64,000 bases of DNA from Arthrobacter cavernae (lineage in GTDB: Bacteria; Actinomycetota; Actinomycetes; Actinomycetales; Micrococcaceae): the NCBI RefSeq assembly GCF_017368795.1, contig NZ_JAFNLL010000038.1:1-64000 (forward strand), in the 5' to 3' direction. The translations under genes and the position numbers were made by a program. Shown piece after piece: positions 17,661-25,317 of the stretch (position 1 is its first letter; each line of letters begins with the position of its first letter). The notes beneath the pieces were generated by a model that had not been told where the DNA came from, ran no database searches, and saw nothing but the letters and a program-made list of their open reading frames with translations.

Positions 17661-18560
17661 CTACCCCTGCGCCGCAGCAACCCTTTCCAACACTTCCCGG
17701 CACGCCAGGATGGCCGGGTGGATGCGGCCGGCCGTGCGCGTCGAGGTGAACACGGTTCGCTGGGGGAGCCCGGGAAGCTCGAGCAGCTGTACGGGGCGGG
17801 TCCGGCCCGTCCACACGAGGTCCGGCATGAGCGCCACGGCGTTCCCGGATTCGATGAGGCGGATCTGGGCTTGGAGGTCGGCGGTTTCGTAGCGGACGTC
17901 GGGCTCGAATCCCGCGGAGCGGCAGGCCTGCTCGGCCCAGTGCCGCGAGGCGGCCCCGCGCGGCTCCATGACCCACGCCATGGAAGCGGTGTCGGCCAGG
18001 GAAGAAATCAACTCCCCACCGAGCCCCGCCGGGGGAGTGGCCAGCCGGATGGCGTCGCTGGTCAGCACGGCCCGGTCCAGGCCCGGGTGGTGCGGCGCGG
18101 CGTGGCCGGGGTACTGCTCGGCCACCACCAGGTCGAAGTCCCGCGCCCATGTCTCGTACAGGGCGGTTTCGGGTTCCCGCTGGATCATCTCGACGCGGAC
18201 CTCGGGGTATTCGCGGCCCATGATCGTGAGGAAGTCCGGCAGCAGGGCGAGCGCCGCCGACTGGAACACCGCCAGCCGAACGGTGCCGTTCACCGTGGAC
18301 AGCGAGGCGGCAAGGTCCGTTTCCGCTCGTTCCAGGGTCTCCAGCAGCGATGCGGTGTGGGACACCAGGATCTCCGCCTGCGGGGTCAACTGCACGCGCC
18401 GGCCGGTCTTCCGCAGCAGCTCAACGCCGGCTTCCTTCTCCAAGAGGGTCAGCTGCTGGGAGACCGACGACGGGCTGTACTGCATCGCGGCGGCTACCTC
18501 GGCGAGGGTGCCGCGGATCTTCAATTCATGCAGCAAACGCAGTCTGCGGACGTCCAGCAC
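17661..18560 (-). CDS. LysR-family regulator, likely controlling putA
   Basis: The 299-residue protein has an N-terminal winged helix (about 5-65: LRLLHELKIRGTLAEVAAAM, SPSSVSQQLTLLEKEAG) and a substrate-binding domain of the periplasmic-protein fold. The GTG start at 18560 is chosen because TTTTGGAGG precedes it. The open frame continues far upstream, but that part is antisense to putA. It is divergent from putA with 123 nt between them and a perfect palindrome in the gap. Control of proline catabolism is therefore the natural inference. ArgP/LysG-type regulators of lysine or arginine export look alike but normally neighbour an exporter gene, which is absent here. Confidence 0.88.
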   Translation of the reverse strand: MLDVRRLRLLHELKIRGTLAEVAAAMQYSPSSVSQQLTLLEKEAGVELLRKTGRRVQLTPQAEILVSHTASLLETLERAETDLAASLSTVNGTVRLAVFQSAALALLPDFLTIMGREYPEVRVEMIQREPETALYETWARDFDLVVAEQYPGHAAPHHPGLDRAVLTSDAIRLATPPAGLGGELISSLADTASMAWVMEPRGAASRHWAEQACRSAGFEPDVRYETADLQAQIRLIESGNAVALMPDLVWTGRTRPVQLLELPGLPQRTVFTSTRTAGRIHPAILACREVLERVAAAQG

Positions 18561-18601
18561 GGCAGCCTCCAAAACATCTGAAAAAGTAAGCAATATTCTT
18601 C

Positions 18602-18619
18602 GGAAAAGATCGCTTTTCC
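18602..18619. promoter_or_regulatory. Palindromic operator candidate between lysR-type gene and putA
   Basis: GGAAAAG-ATCG-CTTTTCC is a perfect palindrome in an AT-rich patch 65 nt before the putA start and 42 nt before the LysR start. It is positioned to serve both divergent promoters. Binding by the adjacent LysR protein is inferred. Confidence 0.55.
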
Positions 18620-18683
18620 TAATGTGATTGTAGATCCATACTGGTGGAAACGAACCCCTCACCGCACCAGAAGGACCACGCCC

Positions 18684-21600
18684 ATGAACAGCTCCACCCG
18701 GAATGCCACCATCAGCAGCACCCAGGACTCCGGGCACTTCCAGGAGTTGGCCCACGAGGCCATTGCCCTGGTCCGCCACTGGCTCACCGAAGCCAGCAAG
18801 ATCCCCGTGGACGTCTCCGCCCAGCGACTGGCCGGCGTCCTGAAGGACCCCAACGGCCTGGACTTCACGGTGGGATTCGTCGACGGCGTCATCCGCCCCG
18901 AGGACCTGTCCGTCGCCGGCCGCAACCTTGCCCGCCTGGCGCCGAAGGTTCCGGCGTTCCTTCCCTGGTACATGCGCGGAGCCGTCCGCCTGGGCGGCGT
19001 CGTGGCTCCGATCATGCCGCAGATCGTCATTCCGATCGCCCGCCGCGTGTTGCGCGAGATGGTGGGCCACCTGATCGTGGATGCCACCGACGCCAAGCTG
19101 GGCCCGGCCATTGCCAAGATCCGCCAGGACGGCGTGCACCTGAACGTGAACCTGCTCGGCGAGGCTGTCCTGGGCGAGCACGAGGCCCAGCGCCGCCTTG
19201 AGGGTACCCTCAAGCTCCTGGCCCGGGACGACGTGGACTACGTGTCCATCAAGGAATCCTCCACCGTGGCCCCGCACTCCCCGTGGGCCTTCGACGAGGC
19301 CGTGGACCACATCGTGGAGAAGCTCACCCCGCTCTACCGCCTGGCCGCGTCCTTCCCCAAGCCCAAGTTCATCAACCTGGACATGGAGGAGTACAAGGAC
19401 CTCGGCATGACCATTGCCGTGTTCAAGCGGATCCTGGACATGCCGGAGTTCAAGAACCTCGAGGCCGGCATCGTGCTCCAGGCCTACCTGCCGGACGCGC
19501 TCTCCGCGATGCAAGAGCTGCAGGAATGGGCCTCGGCCCGCCGCGCCGAGGGCGGTGCGCCCATCAAGGTCCGCGTGGTCAAGGGTGCCAACCTGCCCAT
19601 GGAGCAGGTGGAAGCCTCCCTGCACGACTGGCCGCTCGCCACCTGGGGCACCAAGCAGGACTCGGACACCAGCTACAAGAGCGTCATCAACTACGCCCTC
19701 ACCCCGGAGCGGATCAACAACGTCCGGATCGGCGTGGCCGGGCACAACCTGTTCGACGTCGCCTTCGCCTGGCTCCTCGCCAAGGCGCGCGGCATCGCGC
19801 CCGAGCAGAACGGCATCGAGTTCGAGATGCTCCTGGGCATGGCCACCGGCCAGGCCACCGCCGTCCGCAAGGACGTCGGCAGTCTCCTCCTCTACACGCC
19901 GGTGGTCCACCCGGGCGAGTTCGACGTCGCCATCGCCTACCTGATCCGGCGCCTCGAAGAAGGCGCCAGCCAGGACAACTTCATGTCCGCCGTCTTCGAG
20001 CTGAGCGACAACGAGGCGCTGTTCGAGCGCGAAAAGCAGCGCTTCCTGGACTCCCTGGCACAGCTGGACGACTCCGTCCCGGCGCCCAACCGCAAGCAGG
20101 ACCGCAACCAGGCCGCCGCCTCAACCGCGGCAGAGGGCTTCCGTAACACCCCGGACACGGACCCCGCACTCCCGGCCAACCGCGCCTGGGGCCGTGCCAT
20201 CCTGGACCGCATCCCGGGCTCCACCGCCGGAGACGCGATCGTTGAATCCACAAAGGTCAGCGACCCTGCTGAGCTGGATCGCATCATTGCCGGCGCAGTG
20301 GAGCACGGCAAGGCATGGGGCGCCCTCCCCGCCGCCGAGCGTGCCGCCATCCTGCACCGCGCCGGCGACGTCCTGGAGGCACGCCGTGCCGAGCTCCTGG
20401 AGGTCATGGCCTCGGAAACGGGCAAGACCATCGACCAGGGCGACCCCGAGGTCAGCGAGGCCATCGACTTTGCGCACTACTACGCAGAGCGCGCCAAGGA
20501 CCTTGAAAACGTCGACGGCGCCACGTTCGTCCCCGCGAACGTCACCGTGGTGACCCCGCCGTGGAACTTCCCGGTGGCGATCCCCGCGGGCTCGACGCTG
20601 GCAGCGCTCGCCGCCGGCTCCGCCGTCGTGATCAAGCCTGCCAAGCAGGCCCGCCGCTCCGGTTCCGTGATGGTGGACGCCCTCTGGGAGGCCGGCGTGC
20701 CGCGCGAGGTGCTGGCGCTCGTCCAGCTCGAAGAACGCGAGCTGGGCACGCAACTCGTCTCGCACCCGAGCGTTGACCGCGTCATCCTCACCGGCGGCTA
20801 CGAGACGGCCGAGCTGTTCCGCTCCTTCCGGCAGGACCTGCCGCTGCTGGCCGAGACCTCCGGCAAGAACGCCATCATCGTCACCCCGAGTGCCGACCTT
20901 GACCTCGCGGCCAAGGACGTGGTCCACTCGGCATTCGGCCACGCCGGCCAGAAGTGCTCCGCGGCGTCGCTGGTGATCCTGGTGGGTTCCGTGGCCACCT
21001 CGGCCCGCTTCCACAACCAGCTGGTGGATGCCGCCCGCTCGCTCACCGTGGGCTACCCGGCGCAGGCCACCACTCAGATGGGCCCCATCATCGAGCCGGC
21101 CAAGGGCAAGCTCCTGAACGCCCTGACCACGCTCGGCGACGGCGAATCCTGGGCCGTCAAGCCTGAGCGCCTCGACGGGACCGGCCGGCTCTGGTCCCCG
21201 GGCATCCGCTCCGGCGTGAAGCGCGGCTCCTACTTCCACAAGACCGAGTTCTTCGGACCGGTCCTGGGCGTCATGACGGCGGCCACCCTGGAGGAAGCCA
21301 TCGCCATCCAGAACGAGATCGAATACGGCCTCACCGCAGGCCTGCACTCGCTCGATTCCGGTGAAATGGGCACCTGGCTGGACACCATCCAGGCTGGCAA
21401 CCTGTACGTCAACCGCGGCATCACCGGTGCGATCGTGCAGCGCCAGCCGTTCGGCGGCTGGAAGAAGTCGGCCGTCGGCGCGGGCACCAAGGCCGGCGGA
21501 CCCAACTACCTGATCGGCCTGGGCAGCTGGCTCCCTGCCGAGCCGAAGGCCCAGCGCGGCACCGTGCTCCAAGGCGCCGCGGCGCAACTGCTGGCCGCCG

Positions 21601-22187
21601 CGAAGACTGCGGCGGATTCAGCCGCAGGCGCTGTTTCCGCGGCCGAAGCAACAGCCCTGCAGCAGGCACTCTTCAGCGACGCCATCGCCTGGGACGCCGA
21701 GTTCGGCACCCGCAAGGACGTTTCGGCGCTGACCGCCGAACGCAACGTCTTCCGCTACCGCCCCGTGCCCGTCACGGTCCGTCTGTCCGAAGGCGAGCGC
21801 CTCGCGGAGCTGCTGCGCGTGGTGGCCGCCGGCGCCGTGGCGGGATCGGCACTGAAGGTGTCCTCCGCCGTCGAGCTTCCGGACGCCGTCGTCTCCGCCT
21901 TCGCCGGGCTGGGGGTCACCGCCCGGATCGAGAGCGACGCCGCGTGGCTGGCCCGCGTGTCAGGCACCGGTGCGGGACAGTTCGACGCCGGCCGGATCCG
22001 CCTGATCGGAGGGGACAGCAGCGCGCTGAGCGCCGCCCTGGGCGGCCGCCCCGACGTCGCGATCTACCACGGCACGGTCACCCCGGCCGGACGCATCGAG
22101 ATCCTGCCGTTCCTGCGCGAGCAGGCCGTCAGCATCACGGCGCACCGCTTCGGCACCCCGAACAACCTCTCGGACGCGCTGATCTAG
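18684..22187 (+). CDS. putA: Bifunctional proline dehydrogenase / glutamate-semialdehyde dehydrogenase
   Basis: This protein oxidises proline to glutamate in two steps: FAD-dependent proline dehydrogenase, then NAD-dependent P5C dehydrogenase, with channelling between sites. The N-terminal half shows the PRODH barrel (KESSTVAPHSPWAFDEAV, LDMEEYKDLGMTIAVFK, IKVRVVKGANLPMEQVE). The C-terminal half is an aldehyde dehydrogenase with PPWNFPVAIP, ETSGKNAIIV and the catalytic Cys at residue 758 in GQKCSAAS. ATG 18684 is preferred (AAGGA 10 nt upstream), giving 1167 residues. An ATG-less extension to 18624 is open but unlikely. There is no N-terminal ribbon-helix-helix, so regulation must come from elsewhere, presumably the divergent LysR protein. 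Confidence 0.96.
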   Translation: MNSSTRNATISSTQDSGHFQELAHEAIALVRHWLTEASKIPVDVSAQRLAGVLKDPNGLDFTVGFVDGVIRPEDLSVAGRNLARLAPKVPAFLPWYMRGAVRLGGVVAPIMPQIVIPIARRVLREMVGHLIVDATDAKLGPAIAKIRQDGVHLNVNLLGEAVLGEHEAQRRLEGTLKLLARDDVDYVSIKESSTVAPHSPWAFDEAVDHIVEKLTPLYRLAASFPKPKFINLDMEEYKDLGMTIAVFKRILDMPEFKNLEAGIVLQAYLPDALSAMQELQEWASARRAEGGAPIKVRVVKGANLPMEQVEASLHDWPLATWGTKQDSDTSYKSVINYALTPERINNVRIGVAGHNLFDVAFAWLLAKARGIAPEQNGIEFEMLLGMATGQATAVRKDVGSLLLYTPVVHPGEFDVAIAYLIRRLEEGASQDNFMSAVFELSDNEALFEREKQRFLDSLAQLDDSVPAPNRKQDRNQAAASTAAEGFRNTPDTDPALPANRAWGRAILDRIPGSTAGDAIVESTKVSDPAELDRIIAGAVEHGKAWGALPAAERAAILHRAGDVLEARRAELLEVMASETGKTIDQGDPEVSEAIDFAHYYAERAKDLENVDGATFVPANVTVVTPPWNFPVAIPAGSTLAALAAGSAVVIKPAKQARRSGSVMVDALWEAGVPREVLALVQLEERELGTQLVSHPSVDRVILTGGYETAELFRSFRQDLPLLAETSGKNAIIVTPSADLDLAAKDVVHSAFGHAGQKCSAASLVILVGSVATSARFHNQLVDAARSLTVGYPAQATTQMGPIIEPAKGKLLNALTTLGDGESWAVKPERLDGTGRLWSPGIRSGVKRGSYFHKTEFFGPVLGVMTAATLEEAIAIQNEIEYGLTAGLHSLDSGEMGTWLDTIQAGNLYVNRGITGAIVQRQPFGGWKKSAVGAGTKAGGPNYLIGLGSWLPAEPKAQRGTVLQGAAAQLLAAAKTAADSAAGAVSAAEATALQQALFSDAIAWDAEFGTRKDVSALTAERNVFRYRPVPVTVRLSEGERLAELLRVVAAGAVAGSALKVSSAVELPDAVVSAFAGLGVTARIESDAAWLARVSGTGAGQFDAGRIRLIGGDSSALSAALGGRPDVAIYHGTVTPAGRIEILPFLREQAVSITAHRFGTPNNLSDALI

Positions 22188-22200
22188 GTTTGCAGCCCCG

Positions 22201-22248
22201 CAGCAGCCGGGCAGGACGGCCACACCGCACTGCCCGGCTGCTGTATTT
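22201..22248. terminator. Bidirectional terminator between putA and the convergent MpaB-type gene
   Basis: CAGCAGCCGGGCAG (22201-22214) pairs perfectly with CTGCCCGGCTGCTG (22230-22243) around a 15-nt loop, followed by TATTT on the plus strand. It fills the short gap between convergent genes. Confidence 0.85.
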
Positions 22249-22253
22249 AACGG

Positions 22254-23165
22254 CTACGCGTCGTACCCCAGCCGCCGGAGCCGCTCCCGGGCGGCCAGCT
22301 CGCTGGCGCTGACCCGGCCCAGGGCAAGACGCGCGACGCCGAGGACCACCCGTGCCGCGAACCTCGCCGGAAACGGGAACGGGCCGATCCGCGCGGTCTT
22401 CAGGCCCAGCAGCTCGCGGTATTTGGGCTCGAGGCTGGCCACGGCCGCCGCGAAGAGGATGCGGTACCCGGGTTTGAGCGTGGGATGCAGGGGCGGGTGA
22501 TGGATGAAGGCCACGGTCTCGGCGAGGCGTTCGTCTGCGCGCAGCTCGCCGGCCTCGTACCAGCGGTCGAGTTCGGCGCGCACCGCGGATTCGGTGAGCG
22601 GGGGAGACTCGATGCCCATGAGCCGGCCAGCCTGCGCCCACTCGCGCACGTAGGCGTCGGGTCCGCCGGGAACGGGACGGCCCCAGATCCGGTTGGCCGC
22701 GAGGAAGGAATCAGCGTAGGCCACGTGGACCCAGGACAGGAGCTCCGGATCGTTGGCCGCGTAGCGCTGGGTGGTTCCGTGCGCGTCAACGTAGCTGCCC
22801 TGGACGTAGTCGTGGATTTTCTTCACCCGCTGGGTGGCGGCCTGTGCGGCCTCGGTGGAGCCGTACGTGACCGTGAAGATCCAGCGGATGGTGCTCGCCA
22901 GCCGGCCCAGCGGATCCTCCTTGAATCCCGAATGGTCGTACACGCCGGCCAGGGCCCCGGGGTGCAGGGACTGCATGAGCAGCACGCGGATGCCGGCCAC
23001 GATGGTCGGCATGGAGCCGTGTACCGCCCACACGGCGGATCCCGGCAGGTGGTATCCGGCGTCGTTCCCGTCCGCGAGGCGCGGCACCCAGGCCGGCGTC
23101 GAATCCGGCTGTCCGGTAAAGGCGCGCCGGAGCTCTTCCTGAAGTTCCTTGAGGTAGTTCCTCAT
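22254..23165 (-). CDS. Oxygenase MpaB family (DUF2236) protein
   Basis: The 303-residue protein matches DUF2236/MpaB-like proteins, relatives of latex-clearing protein: GSAVWAVHGSMPTIVAGIRV, MQSLHPGALAGVYDHSGF, RLASTIRWIFTVTYGS, LLSWVHVAYADSFLAANR. The conserved His/Arg positions that would hold a haem b are visible (HPG, HSGF, HVAYADSF). Biochemical roles of most members are unknown; oxidation of hydrophobic substrates is the working idea. ATG 23165 is chosen because upstream sequence in this frame is antisense to the MFS gene. It reads in the same direction as the MFS gene, but a palindrome separates them. Confidence 0.85.
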   Translation of the reverse strand: MRNYLKELQEELRRAFTGQPDSTPAWVPRLADGNDAGYHLPGSAVWAVHGSMPTIVAGIRVLLMQSLHPGALAGVYDHSGFKEDPLGRLASTIRWIFTVTYGSTEAAQAATQRVKKIHDYVQGSYVDAHGTTQRYAANDPELLSWVHVAYADSFLAANRIWGRPVPGGPDAYVREWAQAGRLMGIESPPLTESAVRAELDRWYEAGELRADERLAETVAFIHHPPLHPTLKPGYRILFAAAVASLEPKYRELLGLKTARIGPFPFPARFAARVVLGVARLALGRVSASELAARERLRRLGYDA

Positions 23166-23225
23166 GGCTCCTATTCTTGCGCAGCACCTGCCGTTGGCGC
23201 ACGGGCCCGGCTCGCGGAAAAGGTG

Positions 23226-23255
23226 CGGGCTCGCTGTTTGCAAACAGCGAGCCCG
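23226..23255. promoter_or_regulatory. Perfect 30-bp palindrome between MFS and MpaB-type genes
   Basis: CGGGCTCGCTGTTTG (23226-23240) is followed at once by its exact reverse complement (23241-23255). It sits 61 nt upstream of the MpaB-type start and 21 nt past the MFS stop. It may end MFS transcription or be an operator of the downstream gene. No T-run follows on the minus strand. Confidence 0.6.
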
Positions 23256-23275
23256 GACGATTCCCGCGAGTCCAG

Positions 23276-24739
23276 CTAAGCGGCGGGCAGGGTCCCCGTC
23301 CCGACGGTCCGGCGTCGGGCCGGTGACGCTGCCACGAGCAGCGCGGCGATCGCGACGGCGGCACTGAGGATGAGCCCCGGACGGTACATGTCGAGCATCG
23401 CGGCCGGGCTGGCGGTTCCGGCTTCCTGTCGTCCGGAACCGCTGACGATGGCCGTGGTGACGGCCAGGACCAGAGCTGCGCCCACCTGGGTGCTGGTCTG
23501 GATGAGGCCGGCGGCAAGGCCCTGCTCGGAATCGCGGATGCCTGCGGTGGCCTGGACGTTGATGGACGGGAAGGCCAGGGCGAAGCCAATGCCCAGCAGG
23601 ATCATGGACGGCAGGATGTCGAGGACGTAGTTGGGTGAGGTGCCCACCCGCAGGAACCATACATAACCCAGGCCCAGCGAGACCAGCCCGGTGAGGATGA
23701 GCCGGGTGGCGCCGAACTTCTCGATCAGCCGGTCCGCGAACGGGGCGCTCGAGGCCACGATCAGCCCCGCCGGCAGCAGGGCCAGGGCCATCCCCAGTGG
23801 CGACCAGCCCAGCACCGACTGCAAGTACATGGTCACGATGAACTGGAAGCCCAGGTAGGAACCGAACAGGCCGATGGCGCTCAGATTGGCCCGGGCCACC
23901 CAACCCTCCCGCAGGATGCCGAAGCGGATCAGGGGGTGCTTGACCCGGTTCTCGATGACGGCGAACGCGGCCAGCACGGCGGCGGAGACGATGAATCCGG
24001 CGATGGTTGCCACAGATCCCCAGCCCTTTTCCGGTGCGGATACCAGCGTGTAGACGAGGCCGAGCATGCCCAGTGCGAGCGTCACCGCGCCCCAGAAGTC
24101 GTGGCCGCTGTCCTGTGCGGACGGCTTGTCGCGGGGAATGAACCTGCTGCCCAGGATCACAGTGATCACGGCAATCGGCACGGACACCAGGAAGGTCCAG
24201 CGCCAGCTGAAACTGGTCATGAGCCCCCCCACCACGAGGCCCAGGGAGAATCCACTGGCGCCAAAGGTAGTAAAGATGGAGAGGGCCTTGTTGCGCTCGC
24301 GGCCCTCGGCGAAGTTGGTGGTGATGATGGAGAAACCAGTGGGCGCCGTGAAGGCCGCTGCCAGGCCCTTCACGAAGCGGGTGGCGATCAGGACCGCAGG
24401 ATCATCCACGAGCCCGCCCAGCAGGGAGGCTGCCGCGAAGACCGTCAGGGCAATGAGGAAGATCCGACGGCGGCCCAGCAGGTCTGCGAGGCGGCCGCCC
24501 AGGAGCAGGAGGCTTCCGTAGCCCAGGACATAGGCGGAGACGATCCACTGCAGCGAATCGGTGCCGAGATGGAGTTCGTGTCCGATGGAGGGCAGAGCCA
24601 CCCCGACCATGGACACGTCCAGCCCGTCGAGGGCCAGGACGGTGCAGACAACCATCAGCAGCATCCACTGGGCACGGGTCCAGCGGACGGCTGTCTGGAG
24701 CTGTTCGGCAGATCTTGCGAGGGTGCTTGGAGAGGTCAT
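23276..24739 (-). CDS. MFS transporter, DHA2 (EmrB/QacA) drug-efflux family
   Basis: The 487-residue membrane protein has about 14 hydrophobic segments, the 14-TM layout of proton-driven drug exporters. Motif A appears as GGRLADLLGRRR after segment 2, and LDGLDVSMVGVALPSIG in segment 1 carries the D of the DHA2 signature. Likely substrates are cationic or amphipathic toxic compounds; none can be assigned. It is divergent from a MarR regulator with palindromes in between, so ligand-induced derepression is the likely control. Confidence 0.9.
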   Translation of the reverse strand: MTSPSTLARSAEQLQTAVRWTRAQWMLLMVVCTVLALDGLDVSMVGVALPSIGHELHLGTDSLQWIVSAYVLGYGSLLLLGGRLADLLGRRRIFLIALTVFAAASLLGGLVDDPAVLIATRFVKGLAAAFTAPTGFSIITTNFAEGRERNKALSIFTTFGASGFSLGLVVGGLMTSFSWRWTFLVSVPIAVITVILGSRFIPRDKPSAQDSGHDFWGAVTLALGMLGLVYTLVSAPEKGWGSVATIAGFIVSAAVLAAFAVIENRVKHPLIRFGILREGWVARANLSAIGLFGSYLGFQFIVTMYLQSVLGWSPLGMALALLPAGLIVASSAPFADRLIEKFGATRLILTGLVSLGLGYVWFLRVGTSPNYVLDILPSMILLGIGFALAFPSINVQATAGIRDSEQGLAAGLIQTSTQVGAALVLAVTTAIVSGSGRQEAGTASPAAMLDMYRPGLILSAAVAIAALLVAASPARRRTVGTGTLPAA

Positions 24740-24752
24740 GGCATCAATGTAT

Positions 24753-24807
24753 ATGACACGTCATTGAATGACAAGGAATATTATGACGTGGATTTTAAAT
24801 GCGTCAT
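24753..24807. promoter_or_regulatory. MarR operator candidates in the MFS/marR divergent region
   Basis: Two inverted repeats share the half-site ATGAC: ATGACACGTCAT (24753-24764, perfect) and ATGACG...CGTCAT (24783-24788 with 24802-24807). A further single ATGAC lies between them at 24768-24772. The first lies 14 nt from the MFS start and the second 17 nt from the marR-type start, as expected if one protein represses both genes. Confidence 0.6.
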
Positions 24808-24823
24808 GGACTAGAATCGGGGC

Positions 24824-25201
24824 ATGGCAACAACGCGGGACCGCCAGCTGGTGGAGCAATGGCGTGGCATCCAGAACTCGTACTTCCGCACCGCGGCAGC
24901 AATTGACCGCGCCCTCGAAGCCAAGTTCGGCGTCGGCCTGAACGAATTCGAAATCCTGGACCTCGTTGCCGAGAGCGTGGACGCTGCCTGCCGCATGAAG
25001 GCCCTGGCAGAGCGGACCCCCATGACGCAGAGTGCGGTGTCCAAGGTGGTGGACCGCCTCGAAAAGGCCGGACTGGTGTCCCGGCATGCCTGCGAGGACG
25101 ACCGCCGCTCGCTGTTCCTCGAACTCACCGACGCCGGCCGCACTCTGCACGCGGATGCCGCCGTCGAGCACCGGGCCCTGCTGAAGGAAAACCTCGGCTG
25201 A
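24824..25201 (+). CDS. MarR-family transcriptional regulator
   Basis: The 125-residue winged-helix protein has the MarR core: FEILDLVAES, then MTQSAVSKVVDRLEKAGLVS as recognition region and HACEDDRRSLFLELTDAGR as the wing with its conserved DxR. It is slightly short at the C-terminus for the family (about 140). It is divergent from a DHA2 pump and so probably represses pump and itself. Confidence 0.92.
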   Translation: MATTRDRQLVEQWRGIQNSYFRTAAAIDRALEAKFGVGLNEFEILDLVAESVDAACRMKALAERTPMTQSAVSKVVDRLEKAGLVSRHACEDDRRSLFLELTDAGRTLHADAAVEHRALLKENLG

Positions 25202-25317
25202 AGTTGCCGATCTTCTCTCTTCGCCGCCCCACAAGGCCTTCCCTTTCCCCCTGATCTCCGCAACAATGGAGCTTGCTCGCCAAGCTGGGGTTTGGCGCCG
25301 CCGACTTGGGAGTTGCT

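Noticed and set aside
17661-19910. Continuous 749-codon minus-strand frame
   Set aside because: Only the part from GTG 18560 is LysR-like and has a ribosome site; the rest is antisense to putA.
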